From contig NZ_CP044507.1 in NCBI RefSeq assembly GCF_008831505.1, forward strand, positions 1,426,001-1,490,000: 64,000 nucleotides of DNA, in the 5' to 3' direction. The translations under genes were made by a program, and so were the position numbers. Under the pieces are notes generated by a model that was given only the letters and a program-made list of their open reading frames with translations, was not told the DNA's origin and did no database searches. The stretch is from Chryseobacterium sp. (GTDB lineage: Bacteria; Bacteroidota; Bacteroidia; Flavobacteriales; Weeksellaceae). This document shows, piece after piece, positions 1 to 8,845 of the stretch; position 1 is the stretch's first letter, and each line of letters opens with the position of its first letter.

Positions 1-211
1 TGCAAAGGTCAGCAATGCTCAGTCGGCTCAGGTCGTGCCAGTTTTCACCCACCGATTTCAGGATGCGTCTGGCGAGGTCTACAGCGCTCTCATCGCGGTT
101 GCCACTGCCCATGATGATGGCCAGAAGTTCGGCATCCGAAAGGGCATTTTTACCTTTCAGCAGAAATTTTTCGCGCGGCCGGTCGTCTTCAGCAAGGTGT
201 TTAAGAGACAT
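1..211 (-). CDS. radC: RadC family protein, 5' end only
   Basis: This is the first 70 codons of a gene that runs off the left edge of the window. The protein begins MSLKHLAEDDRPREKFLL and continues with LSDAELLAIIMGSG near residues 24-37. That is the characteristic N-terminal helix-hairpin-helix part of the RadC (UPF0758) family. The C-terminal JAB/MPN metalloprotease-like domain, which carries the HxHxD-type metal site, would lie outside the window. RadC was once thought to be a DNA repair protein, but its function is still unsettled. The ATG at 211 is the only sensible start. The next gene on the same strand, the ABC ATPase, ends 74 bp upstream. Confidence 0.88.
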   Translation of the reverse strand, partial: MSLKHLAEDDRPREKFLLKGKNALSDAELLAIIMGSGNRDESAVDLARRILKSVGENWHDLSRLSIADLC

Positions 212-285
212 TTTGTTGAAACCTGTAACTTAATTAAAGATATAAAGTTATCAAATTAAATCAAGTTTTGCGCGGTGTTTCAGAA

Positions 286-954
286 TTAATACAGGATTTG
301 TCCGTCCTTCATAAGCAGTTTACGGTCTGTTATTTCCGCCAGGTTCGGGTTGTGCGTAACAATCACAAAAGTCTGGTTGTACTTATCCCGAAGGTCAAAG
401 AACAGTCGGTGCAGATCATCCGCATTTTTGGAGTCCAGGTTTCCTGTAGGCTCATCGGCAAAAATAATCTTAGGCGAATTGATAAGTGCCCTCGCCACCG
501 CGGCACGCTGCGCTTCACCGCCGGACATTTCACTGGGCTTGTGGTGAATGCGGTCTGCAATATGGAGGTCTTCAAAAAGTCTGTATGCTTTTTCCAGGCT
601 CTCCTTTTCATTACGGCCTGAAATGCGTGTAGGCAGCAGTACATTCTCCAGCGCCGTAAATTCCGGCAGGAGCTGGTGAAACTGAAAAACGAAACCGATG
701 TTCTGATTCCGGAAGCGCGAAAGTTCGCGGTCATTCATATTGATGTAGGACTGACCGTCCAGAGCGATCTGAGTACCGTATTTATCTGGCGACGAAGGCA
801 TATCCAGTGTTCCCAGGATTTGCAGAAGCGTAGATTTTCCGGCACCGGATTCACCGACGATGGAAACTACTTCTCCTTCCTTAATATGAATGTCTACTCC
901 CTTTAAAACCTCCAGGTCGCCGTAGGATTTATGAATATTCTTTGCTCTGATCAT
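286..954 (-). CDS. lolD: ABC transporter ATP-binding protein, LolD type
   Basis: This 222-residue protein is a stand-alone ABC ATPase. Walker A lies at residues 34-42 (GESGAGKST), the Q-loop at Gln91, the signature SGGEAQ at 144-149, Walker B with DEPTGNLDS around 163-175, and the switch His at 201. The sequence and length fit the LolD/MacB/FtsE group. LolD powers release of lipoproteins from the inner membrane to the LolA carrier. No LolC/E permease is adjacent, so the exact substrate is inferred from family resemblance only. The gene follows a terminator that closes the pyruvate dehydrogenase unit, so it is probably transcribed on its own. Confidence 0.88.
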   Translation of the reverse strand: MIRAKNIHKSYGDLEVLKGVDIHIKEGEVVSIVGESGAGKSTLLQILGTLDMPSSPDKYGTQIALDGQSYINMNDRELSRFRNQNIGFVFQFHQLLPEFTALENVLLPTRISGRNEKESLEKAYRLFEDLHIADRIHHKPSEMSGGEAQRAAVARALINSPKIIFADEPTGNLDSKNADDLHRLFFDLRDKYNQTFVIVTHNPNLAEITDRKLLMKDGQILY

Positions 955-959
955 GGTTT

Positions 960-967
960 CAAAAATA
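960..967 (-). promoter_or_regulatory. possible -7 box for the LolD-type gene
   Basis: On the minus strand the sequence reads TATTTTTG, a match to the Bacteroidetes TAnnTTTG -7 consensus, and it ends only 5 bp before the ATG at 954. If used, it would give an almost leaderless mRNA. No good -33 element is visible. Confidence 0.3.
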
Positions 968-993
968 CTTATATTTTTTGGAATGTTTGTAAA

Positions 994-1025
994 AAACCCT
1001 CCAGGATAAGGAACCAGGAGGGTTT
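994..1025 (-). terminator. rho-independent terminator of the PDH unit
   Basis: A perfect 9-bp inverted repeat (994-1002 with 1017-1025, arms AAACCCTCC/GGAGGGTTT) lies just downstream of the E2 stop codon. On the minus strand it is followed by a run of T residues. Confidence 0.8.
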
Positions 1026-1047
1026 ATAAGTTTATCTAAAATTACTT

Positions 1048-2739
1048 TTACAGCAGTAGAGTTAGCGGCTGCTCCAGATAAGTTCTCAGCGTTTGCAGGA
1101 ACTGAGCTCCGGTTGCACCGTCCACAACCCTATGGTCACATGCCAGTGAAAGCTTCATTGTGTTTCCTACAACGATCTGTCCATCCTTCACCACCGGTTT
1201 CTCAATAATTGCCCCCACGGAAAGAATCGCTGAGTTCGGCTGGTTGATGATGGAGGTAAAGGTTTCTATACCGAACATTCCGAGGTTGGATACAGAGAAG
1301 GTGGAACCTTCCATCTCATTAGCTTTCAGACCTTTGGATTTTGCTCTGGATGCCATATCCTTCACTGCGGAAGATATCTGCAGATAGTTCATATGATCCG
1401 TGTTACGGAGCACAGGTACCACAAGACCGTCCGGAATTGCCACTGCCACGCCAACGTTGATGTCGCCATGGTGAATGATCTTGTCGCCGGCCCAGGAAGA
1501 ATTGACCTGCGGATGCTTACGCAATGCCATAGCCGTAGCTTTGATGATCATATCGTTAAACGAAATCTTTGTATCGGGAAGTGAATTGATTTCCTTACGG
1601 GCTTCAATCGCTTTATCCATATTGATCTCCACCATCAGGTAATAATGCGGCGCCGAGAATTTACTTTCTGACAGACGCTTGGCAATGATATTACGAACCT
1701 GTGAGTTTGGAGTTTCAGTGGTCTCGCCTGAAACGAACTCAGCAGCCACTCTCGCTGCAGGAGAAGCCTGAGGCGCCGCTTTTTCCTGACCAGACGTAGA
1801 CGGCTGTTTTGAAGGAGTGAAGGATTCCACATCCTTTTTCACAATCCTGCCGTTTTCACCGGATCCCTGAAGCTGTTTAAGGTCTATACCTTTCTCGGCC
1901 GCCATTTTTCTGGCCAGAGGCGAAATAGCCAGTCGGCTGCCATCATTATTCTGCGCTACTTCCGCTTTTACGGTTTCCTCTTTAATTTCCTGTGGCTTTT
2001 CAGCAGTTGGTTTATTTTCTGCTTTAGCCTTTCCTCCGGAAAGAATTGCCGAAACATCCGTTCCCGCAGGCCCGATGATTGCCAGTACGGAATCCACAGG
2101 TCCACCATTGCCTTCAGCAACACCCTGGTGCAGCAGTGTGCCGTTAAATTCGGACTCGAAATCCTGAACGGCCTTGTCGGTTTCAATCTCAGCAAGGATG
2201 TCGCCTTCCTTTACCTCATCGCCTACATTTTTATGCCATTTGGCCACCTTCCCTTCAGTCATGGTGTCTGACAGGCGGGGTACGGTAATCACTTCCACAC
2301 CTTCAGGTACGTCGGCAGATGCTGAAGAAGCTTGCTCATTTGATGATCCGCTTTCCTTCTCAACCGGTTCTGAAGTTTCCACAGCTGTATTTTCATTTTC
2401 AGTCCTGAAATCTTCCGATATTCCTGATGCAGAACCGGATTCAGCCTTTTCAGATGATGGGTTGCTGTTTCCTTTGCCGGTTAATGAGGAAATATCTTCG
2501 CCAGGCTCACCAATAATGGCAAGTACGGAATCTACAGGTGCAGCCTGTCCTTCCTCAACACCTATATAAAGAAGAACACCTTTCACTTCCGATTCAAAAT
2601 CCTGAACCGCCTTATCTGTTTCAATTTCAGCCAAAACATCACCCTCGTTCACGGGATCGTTGAGTTTCAGGTTCCATTTTGCAACTTTACCTTCCGTCAT
2701 AGTATCGGACAGACGGGGCATTGTAATTACTTCTGCCAT
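1048..2739 (-). CDS. pdhC: pyruvate dehydrogenase E2, dihydrolipoamide acetyltransferase with two lipoyl domains
   Basis: This 563-residue protein is the acetyltransferase core of the pyruvate dehydrogenase complex. It moves the acetyl group from lipoamide to CoA. Two nearly identical lipoyl domains are visible, each with the lipoylated lysine in ETDKA (Lys43 and Lys189), joined by a Ser/Glu-rich linker. A peripheral subunit-binding domain follows at about 265-305 (ISPLARKMA through GSGENGRIVKKDV). The catalytic domain fills the C-terminus, with the active-site motif HRVVDG starting at His536. The E1-alpha gene lies 73 bp upstream on the same strand, so the two form a transcription unit. E1-beta and E3 are not in the window. 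Confidence 0.96.
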   Translation of the reverse strand: MAEVITMPRLSDTMTEGKVAKWNLKLNDPVNEGDVLAEIETDKAVQDFESEVKGVLLYIGVEEGQAAPVDSVLAIIGEPGEDISSLTGKGNSNPSSEKAESGSASGISEDFRTENENTAVETSEPVEKESGSSNEQASSASADVPEGVEVITVPRLSDTMTEGKVAKWHKNVGDEVKEGDILAEIETDKAVQDFESEFNGTLLHQGVAEGNGGPVDSVLAIIGPAGTDVSAILSGGKAKAENKPTAEKPQEIKEETVKAEVAQNNDGSRLAISPLARKMAAEKGIDLKQLQGSGENGRIVKKDVESFTPSKQPSTSGQEKAAPQASPAARVAAEFVSGETTETPNSQVRNIIAKRLSESKFSAPHYYLMVEINMDKAIEARKEINSLPDTKISFNDMIIKATAMALRKHPQVNSSWAGDKIIHHGDINVGVAVAIPDGLVVPVLRNTDHMNYLQISSAVKDMASRAKSKGLKANEMEGSTFSVSNLGMFGIETFTSIINQPNSAILSVGAIIEKPVVKDGQIVVGNTMKLSLACDHRVVDGATGAQFLQTLRTYLEQPLTLLL

Positions 2740-2812
2740 AATTATTTATGTGATATTTGTTGAAAGTGAAGGCCTGCAGGAAAAGCTGCGGGCTCACTTT
2801 ATAGTCTGATTA

Positions 2813-3817
2813 CTAGTTATTTTCCACCTTGTCCAGGAAAGGATAATCTTCCTGAGCATAAACATACTCGTAGATTTTTTCAGGATCCGGGTACGGTGAA
2901 TTCTCCATGAACTCTATGCAGTCTTCCACGAAAGCACGGGATTTGTTGTCAATATCTTCCAGTTCCGCTTCAGTAGCCCAGTTCTTTTCAAGAATTCTCT
3001 GTCTGATCAGCTGTATCGGGTCGTCCTGTTTGTGAAGTTCCACCTCATCCTTGCTTCTGTAATGCTCGGCATCAGACATGGAGTGACCTCTGAAACGGTA
3101 GGTACGTGCTTCAATAAAAGTTGGACCGTCGCCTCTTCTGGCTCTTTCAATAGCTTCGTAAGCGATCTCGGCCACCTTTTCAGGATCCATAGCGTCCACC
3201 GCCATACACGGCATTTCGTAGCCCAACCCAAGTTTATAAATGTCCTCGTGGTTAGCCGTCCTTTTTACTGAAGTACCCATGGCGTACTGGTTGTTCTCTA
3301 CAACAAATACCACAGGCAGCTTCCAGTTCATTGCCATGTTAAAGGTTTCATGCAGCGAACCCTGTCTGGCCGCACCATCGCCAAAGAAACAGATATTTAC
3401 AGCCTTACGGTCAAAATATTTATCGGCAAAAGCAATTCCGGCTCCCAAGGGGATCTGACCACCAACTATACCGTGTCCGCCATAAAAACGGTGCTCCTTA
3501 CTGAAGATGTGCATAGAACCGCCCATACCGCCGGAGGTTCCTGTAGCCTTACCGCAAAGTTCGGCCATAATCCTTTTGGGATCCACACCCATGGCCATGG
3601 GGTGAATATGACATCTGTATGCGGTAATCATGCTGTCCTTGGTAAGGTCCATGGCATGTGCAAATCCGGCAGGAATAGCTTCCTGGCCATTGTATAGATG
3701 TAAAAATCCTCTGATTTTCTGTTTTAGATAGAGTGAGCGGCATTTGTCCTCAAACCTTCTCCACATGGTCATGTCATTGTACCACTGCAGGTAAACTTCT
3801 TTTGAAAATTCTTTCAT
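2813..3817 (-). CDS. pdhA: pyruvate dehydrogenase E1 component, alpha subunit
   Basis: This 334-residue protein is the thiamine-diphosphate-dependent alpha subunit of the E1 decarboxylase. The ThDP/Mg motif begins at GDG (146-148) and ends about 28 residues later at the Asn pair near 175-176. The Ser-containing loop FRGHSMSDAE near residue 250 is also typical. The length matches family E1-alpha proteins. It would act with an E1-beta encoded elsewhere and hand the acetyl group to the E2 encoded just downstream. A TAnnTTTG-type -7 box lies 21 bp upstream of the ATG. Confidence 0.96.
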   Translation of the reverse strand: MKEFSKEVYLQWYNDMTMWRRFEDKCRSLYLKQKIRGFLHLYNGQEAIPAGFAHAMDLTKDSMITAYRCHIHPMAMGVDPKRIMAELCGKATGTSGGMGGSMHIFSKEHRFYGGHGIVGGQIPLGAGIAFADKYFDRKAVNICFFGDGAARQGSLHETFNMAMNWKLPVVFVVENNQYAMGTSVKRTANHEDIYKLGLGYEMPCMAVDAMDPEKVAEIAYEAIERARRGDGPTFIEARTYRFRGHSMSDAEHYRSKDEVELHKQDDPIQLIRQRILEKNWATEAELEDIDNKSRAFVEDCIEFMENSPYPDPEKIYEYVYAQEDYPFLDKVENN

Positions 3818-3837
3818 TATAAGCGAAAATTATCAGG

Positions 3838-3845
3838 CAAAAATA
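3838..3845 (-). promoter_or_regulatory. -7 box of the pdhA-pdhC promoter
   Basis: The minus strand reads TATTTTTG, a full match to the TAnnTTTG Bacteroidetes -7 consensus, 20 bp before the pdhA ATG at 3817. It lies in the 70-bp space between divergent genes. Confidence 0.55.
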
Positions 3846-3887
3846 GGAAAAATCTTTGGCTCGGCATAACATTAGATTCACCGTAAA

Positions 3888-4526
3888 ATGGTTAGTTTTA
3901 CCAAGCAGTTCCATCCTATGACGCCACCCAACGCAAATACCCCGCCGCTGATCCTCATTTCCAGGTTAATATCCAATTTTTTCAATCCGCTTACCTCGCT
4001 TTTCCTGTATTATGTATATTACAGTTACCTGCATTACGGTTGGCAGCAGGCCTTATTGGAGTTCATGCCCATCCTTTTTATATTGATCCTGCCTGTAAGC
4101 ATCTGGATTTACTGGAATTATAAAAAAGGGAATTACAGCAATATGGACGTTTCCAACCGTGAACAGCGTAAGAGTCTCTATATGATGATTGCGCTGGCGC
4201 TTTTGGTTTATCTTGCCGTAAACTACCTTTTGGACGGTCAGGTAGACCTCACGGTCCTCTTTCTTTTTGTGCTTCTTATATTGATGCAGATCAGCAACTT
4301 TTACATTAAAAGTTCCATGCATACTGCCCTTAATTTCTACACTGCTGCGCTTTTCTATACCTTCGATCCGCTGGTAGGACTTGTCTGGTGTGGGATTGCT
4401 GTGCTGGTAGGCGTAACCAGAGTGATCCTGAAAAGACATACTCCCAATGAGGTGCTGATGGGCGCAGTGCTGGCTATCGCCGTATCTTTTGCCTATCTTT
4501 ATACCGACAACCTGCTTAGTAACTGA
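3888..4526 (+). CDS. PAP2-superfamily-like integral membrane protein
   Basis: This 212-residue, very hydrophobic protein has about five or six membrane segments. Near the C-terminus, SSMHTA (about residue 143) followed by TRVILKRHTPNEVLMG (about 182-197) looks like a degenerate form of the PSGH and SRxxxxxHxxxD motifs of PAP2 lipid phosphatases. The final Asp is replaced (Asn-Glu) and the first motif lacks the Pro-Ser-Gly order, so activity is uncertain. Family members dephosphorylate undecaprenyl pyrophosphate or phosphatidic acid analogues in the membrane. The stop codon lies one base before the ATG of the BlaI-like regulator, so the two are cotranscribed. Confidence 0.7.
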   Translation: MVSFTKQFHPMTPPNANTPPLILISRLISNFFNPLTSLFLYYVYYSYLHYGWQQALLEFMPILFILILPVSIWIYWNYKKGNYSNMDVSNREQRKSLYMMIALALLVYLAVNYLLDGQVDLTVLFLFVLLILMQISNFYIKSSMHTALNFYTAALFYTFDPLVGLVWCGIAVLVGVTRVILKRHTPNEVLMGAVLAIAVSFAYLYTDNLLSN

Positions 4527-4527
4527 T

Positions 4528-4971
4528 ATGAACATAAACAGCCTGACCACTGCCGAGGAAAAACTGATGACCGTACTCTGGAAACTGGACTCCTTTTATA
4601 TGAAAAATGTGATGGAGGATCATCCGGAGCCCAAACCGCATCAAAATACCGTATCCACCTATCTTAAAATACTTGTGGAGAAAGGATTTCTTTCTACAAG
4701 CCGGGAGGGACGGATCTTTAAATACAAGGTGGTAATCCCCTATGAAGATTACCGCAGATTTCTGTTAAGGAATTTCCTGACTCAGTTCTGCAATAACTCA
4801 CCTGAAGAATTACTGAACCTTCTCCAGAAGGAAAAAATTCTGCAGCCACAATCCGTGAAGCCAATCGAGAAAGCAGATGTAAAACCTAAGAAGGAGAAAA
4901 AGAAGCAACGCTTTAAAATTGCTGAAGAAATACTAAAAACGGGAAAGAAGAAAAAAAAGAAAAAGAAATAA
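4528..4971 (+). CDS. BlaI/MecI/CopY family repressor with lysine-rich tail
   Basis: This 147-residue protein has a winged-helix domain at about residues 5-80. LTTAEEKLMTVLWKL and the recognition region with TVSTYLKILVEKGFL are typical of BlaI/MecI/CopY regulators. Those are dimeric repressors, usually inactivated by cleavage by a BlaR1-type membrane protease. No BlaR1 homologue is adjacent. The last 45 residues are extremely lysine-rich and end in KKKKKKKK, which is unusual for the family and may add nonspecific DNA contact. The ATG at 4528 was chosen because it starts the conserved domain and sits one base after the previous stop. A DUF4153 gene follows after 20 bp. Confidence 0.82.
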   Translation: MNINSLTTAEEKLMTVLWKLDSFYMKNVMEDHPEPKPHQNTVSTYLKILVEKGFLSTSREGRIFKYKVVIPYEDYRRFLLRNFLTQFCNNSPEELLNLLQKEKILQPQSVKPIEKADVKPKKEKKKQRFKIAEEILKTGKKKKKKKK

Positions 4972-4991
4972 TCTTTAAGTAAAATACGGTC

Positions 4992-6785
4992 ATGAAAGGG
5001 AAACTCAAGGAAATTTATGCTCTTGCCGATGACACTTTATTCCGCTATCCGCTGATTATAGCTATGGCGGTAACCGCTGCAGCTTCTGCGGCAACGGCTA
5101 TTGAACTTGGAGGTTCAGCAAACAGTTTCCGGGTCACCAAACTTATGCTCGTTTCATGTTTGGGAATTTCACTGCTGTTCAGTGCCAGGATGTTATCTCA
5201 ACGTATCGGAAAAGGTTCACTTCTTGAAATGGCAGCACTCGTCCTTCTTTCAGGTTATTATTTTATTCTGCCGGAAAAGGAAAAGGATTTCACAGAGATG
5301 TATGCCTTCATACTGATTCCTACATTCGTCTTGAGCCATTTGCTGGTTTCCTTTACTGCTTTTATGGGTAAGGCTGATGAAATTCAGTTCTGGCAGTTTA
5401 ATAAGAACCTATTTATAAATCTGTTTCAGACAGCGGTTTTCACAGGTGTCCTGGCCGGCGGCGTTATGCTGGCAATACTGGCTGTAGATAAACTCTTTGA
5501 TCTTGAACTTGATGAATTGCTGTACCCCAAAACCTTCGCTGTTTTAGCAATTTTCGGCAGCTGCTTTATCTTTCTGCTTTTTAGCGGACGAGGGCTTTCC
5601 CAACTTGAGCAGGATGCTAAATATCCTCAGATCCTGAAATTTTTTACACAATATGTTCTCATCCCGCTCCTTCTGATATACCTGGTAATCCTTTATTTTT
5701 ACTCCGCAAAAATTGTTATCAACTGGGAGTTACCGCGCGGCTGGGTATCCTACCTGATCATCGCTTACGCGGTAGTTGGTATACTGGCACTGCTTCTGGT
5801 GTTCCCGCTTAAGAATGAAGGCGGGAAGTCGTGGGTGAAAACTTTCAGCAGTGTTTTCTATTATACCCTTGTACCTCTTATCGTGCTGCTTTTTACCGCC
5901 ATCTTTACACGCATTCTGGAGTACGGTTACACGGAGCCACGCTATTATGTACTTCTTATAGCTGTTTGGCTTACATCCGTTGCCGTTTATTTCATTATCT
6001 TTAAAAAAGCCGGTATCCTGTTCATACCAATATCCCTTTTTGTACTCATTTTTCTGTCTCTCACTTTGCCCTATTTTAATGCTTTGGCTGTATCAAAAAG
6101 AAGTCAGCAAAATGAACTTGCGCAACTCCTGGCCTCCAATCAGTTGTTGGTGAAGGGTAAGATTGACTTCAGCAGGCAAATACCTTCCAAACAGGTAAGT
6201 GAGATAGCCGATAAATTCAATTTCCTTTACCAAAGAAATGATGAAACTGGCCTGAAAAAATATCTGGACAGTCCGCATCTCCGTATTTTAAATAAATCAG
6301 CCGCAGGTAAGTCCTACCGGGACATCAGCGGCCCGATTGCAGGATTTTTTAAAAATGTGAAACCGGAATTAAATACATTCAGACGCTGGGAAATTTACGC
6401 TCCTGCACAGCCCTATTCAACTGAAGGTTACCAGTATGTTGTCAAATTGAACAGCTTTGAAAATCAAAATGAAACCGAGGCGCTGCAAGTTAACGGAGAC
6501 AGGATTTCCTTCATCAACCGCTGGGACAGAAAAAGACAGGTTTTAGAACTCAAAGTCAACAGTGACGAAAGCTATAACCTTCTTCCTTTTATTAAAGGTA
6601 TGGTGGCGAGCCACACTGCTCAAAAGGAACGCATTCCCGTAGGCGATATCTCAACCGTCGCTGATTTCAATAACTACCGGATCAAAATCATTTTCGCAAG
6701 CATCATTTATGATGAAGCGAATCCAAACCAATATTATTTTTCTGATGGATTCCTGCTGATTAAGGAAAAAGAAAACAGTAAGTAA
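4992..6785 (+). CDS. DUF4153 domain-containing membrane protein
   Basis: This 597-residue protein has a membrane half (about residues 18-375) with roughly ten hydrophobic segments, followed by a soluble C-terminal portion of about 220 residues. The opening MKGKLKEIYALADDTLFRYPL and the membrane pattern match DUF4153 proteins, a family common in Bacteroidetes and of unknown function. The gene is 20 bp downstream of the BlaI-like regulator, so the regulator may act on this operon. No enzymatic motif is recognised in the soluble part. Confidence 0.75.
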   Translation: MKGKLKEIYALADDTLFRYPLIIAMAVTAAASAATAIELGGSANSFRVTKLMLVSCLGISLLFSARMLSQRIGKGSLLEMAALVLLSGYYFILPEKEKDFTEMYAFILIPTFVLSHLLVSFTAFMGKADEIQFWQFNKNLFINLFQTAVFTGVLAGGVMLAILAVDKLFDLELDELLYPKTFAVLAIFGSCFIFLLFSGRGLSQLEQDAKYPQILKFFTQYVLIPLLLIYLVILYFYSAKIVINWELPRGWVSYLIIAYAVVGILALLLVFPLKNEGGKSWVKTFSSVFYYTLVPLIVLLFTAIFTRILEYGYTEPRYYVLLIAVWLTSVAVYFIIFKKAGILFIPISLFVLIFLSLTLPYFNALAVSKRSQQNELAQLLASNQLLVKGKIDFSRQIPSKQVSEIADKFNFLYQRNDETGLKKYLDSPHLRILNKSAAGKSYRDISGPIAGFFKNVKPELNTFRRWEIYAPAQPYSTEGYQYVVKLNSFENQNETEALQVNGDRISFINRWDRKRQVLELKVNSDESYNLLPFIKGMVASHTAQKERIPVGDISTVADFNNYRIKIIFASIIYDEANPNQYYFSDGFLLIKEKENSK

Positions 6786-6812
6786 TACACTTAACACATT
6801 ATACAGCAGTAG

Positions 6813-6828
6813 CTCCCGTGTCCGGGAG
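6813..6828. other. small GC-rich hairpin between genes
   Basis: A 6-bp perfect stem (CTCCCG/CGGGAG) with a 4-base loop lies 28 bp after the DUF4153 stop. No T run follows, so it is at best a weak terminator. Confidence 0.3.
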
Positions 6829-6943
6829 ACTTGTGCTAAAATTCCTTATCTTTATTACCTGAATTTCATCACTGACGCACAGACGGCAGAATCTGCGCTC
6901 CAGCTTATACACAATCCCATTTCGGTCATTAAAACTTATCGTT

Positions 6944-8404
6944 ATGAAAAGAATATCTTTACTTTTTACTTTTTGCCTTTCGCTCATTCTTAATGGGCAG
7001 TTCACCAGTCCGGGCACAGGAATAACCTACACTTTAACAAGTCTTTCGGCCGCTGCACCCACGGTACTCGTAAATAACGGTACTTCGTACACGATGACGG
7101 CCAATGTAACCATAGCGGGTGGAGATACCCTCCTGATGGACGAAAATACCACGCTTACCATCAATCCCGGAATAAAATTAACAGTAGCCGGAACCTATAA
7201 TACCACAGCAACAAGTTTAACAATAACTTCTGGAAATGCTTTATCGGTGTTCAACGGAATTCAGTTTGATGCCGGTTCCACTGTGGCCATGCGTAATACT
7301 ACCCTTGAATACGGCGGCGGAATACGGGTTTCAACAGGTAATTTCCTGATGGATAACTGCATCGTGCGGGATTTCAAGGCGGGATTGGTTACCAGCGGAA
7401 CCATGTCATTCTCCACTGGAAGTCCCATTGTGCAGAATTCGCAGTTCCTTCAGAATGATTATCCGGCATTTTCGTCGGCTGCCAATGCTACAGTTTCTGC
7501 AGTTTTCCAGAATAATTACCTTTTCGGAAATTCAAAACTCAATACCAACAGACCGCAGATCAATATGGGTCCCGGTGGTGCCGATTCGCTTAAGATTATA
7601 AATAATACGATTTTGGGTAACCGTGCGCTTACGATGGTGGGCGGTATTTCGGCTTCTGCACTGATTGGAGGCACCAACAGGGTGAAAATCCTTAACAATA
7701 CAATTAAAGACAACCGTTATGGCATCACGATGGCAGGAAGTTCTTCCGCAGGAATTATCAAGGGAAATATCATTGAGGACAATGACTCCCAAAACCTGCC
7801 TAACAGCGGCGGAAGCGGCATTTCGCTGTCTGCGACCAGTGACCAGCTTTATGTTACCCAAAATCAGATCCGAAGGAATCTTTGGGGCATTACCCTGCTC
7901 TCCAATGCTCAGGTGAATCTGGGCAGTGATGCACCGGGGAACATCAATCCGGGACAGAACATCTTTAAGGATAACGGTAATGGTGGAAACCTTTACGCTC
8001 TTTTCAATAACACACCGAATACCATCCAGGCCAAGTTTAACTGTTGGCGTGAAACGGAGCTGTCCACAGATGCCATGGTCGAAAGTGTAATTTCACACCA
8101 GGCAGATGATCCGGCACTTGGTCCGGTGATTTATTCACCCTATAACTGTGCCGTCCTGAAAGTTGCTGAACCGGAAAATATCAGCACCGCCCTGTATCCA
8201 AATCCGAGCAACGGCGATTTTATTTTTGAATCTGCCAAAGCCGGAAACCTTAATATTACCGACCTTTCGGGCCGTCTTGTTTATTCGGCATTGGTGCAGA
8301 AAGGAAAAAACAGTTACCGGTTGAATGTGCCACAGGGTGTTTATATGATTGTTTTCATTTCAGAAAGGCAAAAGATTTCGAAGAAACTTATAATCAGACA
8401 ATAA
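6944..8404 (+). CDS. secreted right-handed beta-helix protein with T9SS sorting domain
   Basis: This 486-residue protein starts with a Sec signal peptide (MKRISLLFTFCLSLILNGQ). The middle is a long series of Asn- and Gly-rich repeats, with patterns such as ILNNTIKDNRYGITM and GNIIEDNDS. These are typical of right-handed parallel beta-helix (NosD/pectate-lyase-like) folds. The last 75 residues (YPNPSNGDF, then ITDLSGRLVYS, ending KKLIIRQ) form a type A T9SS C-terminal sorting domain. The protein is therefore expected to be exported and attached to the cell surface. No catalytic residues are recognised and the ligand is unknown. Confidence 0.85.
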   Translation: MKRISLLFTFCLSLILNGQFTSPGTGITYTLTSLSAAAPTVLVNNGTSYTMTANVTIAGGDTLLMDENTTLTINPGIKLTVAGTYNTTATSLTITSGNALSVFNGIQFDAGSTVAMRNTTLEYGGGIRVSTGNFLMDNCIVRDFKAGLVTSGTMSFSTGSPIVQNSQFLQNDYPAFSSAANATVSAVFQNNYLFGNSKLNTNRPQINMGPGGADSLKIINNTILGNRALTMVGGISASALIGGTNRVKILNNTIKDNRYGITMAGSSSAGIIKGNIIEDNDSQNLPNSGGSGISLSATSDQLYVTQNQIRRNLWGITLLSNAQVNLGSDAPGNINPGQNIFKDNGNGGNLYALFNNTPNTIQAKFNCWRETELSTDAMVESVISHQADDPALGPVIYSPYNCAVLKVAEPENISTALYPNPSNGDFIFESAKAGNLNITDLSGRLVYSALVQKGKNSYRLNVPQGVYMIVFISERQKISKKLIIRQ

Positions 8405-8449
8405 CAGCACAGGAACAGAGTAATAACCGGATCAATAAAATTTAAGACT

Positions 8450-8845
8450 GTGAACTATCATACAAGAAAATGGATTAAACCCGAGGACCTTAATCCCAAC
8501 CATACCCTTTTTGGTGGCAGACTGCTGCAGTGGATTGATGAAGAAGCAGCGCTATATGCTATTGTGCAGCTGGAAACGCCACGGTGTGTCACCAAATATA
8601 TTTCTGAAATTAATTTTATAAGTTCCGCAAAGCAGGGAGACATTATTGAAATCGGAATTGAGGCCATAAGTTTTGGCCATACTTCTATCACCCTGGCTTG
8701 TCATGTACGCAATATGATGACCCGCCAAACCATTATTACGATAGACAGGATCACCTTTGTAGGTGTTAATGAGGAAGGGAAGCCTACACGCCACGGAAAA
8801 ACAAAAATAGAATACATTTCCGACCGCCTGAAGCTAAAAGAGTAA
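8450..8845 (+). CDS. acyl-CoA thioesterase, hotdog fold (YciA/BACH type)
   Basis: This 131-residue protein has the single hotdog-domain layout of acyl-CoA thioesterases. NHTLFGGRLLQWIDEEAALYA near residues 17-37 carries the conserved Asn, Gly-Gly and acidic residues of the YciA/BACH group. These enzymes hydrolyse acyl-CoA to free acid and CoA. The start is GTG at 8450; no ATG is available before the conserved region. Its stop codon overlaps the ATG of the next gene by one base (TAATG), so translation of the two is probably coupled. The metabolic reason for pairing with a metal-type regulator is not evident. Confidence 0.88.
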   Translation: MNYHTRKWIKPEDLNPNHTLFGGRLLQWIDEEAALYAIVQLETPRCVTKYISEINFISSAKQGDIIEIGIEAISFGHTSITLACHVRNMMTRQTIITIDRITFVGVNEEGKPTRHGKTKIEYISDRLKLKE

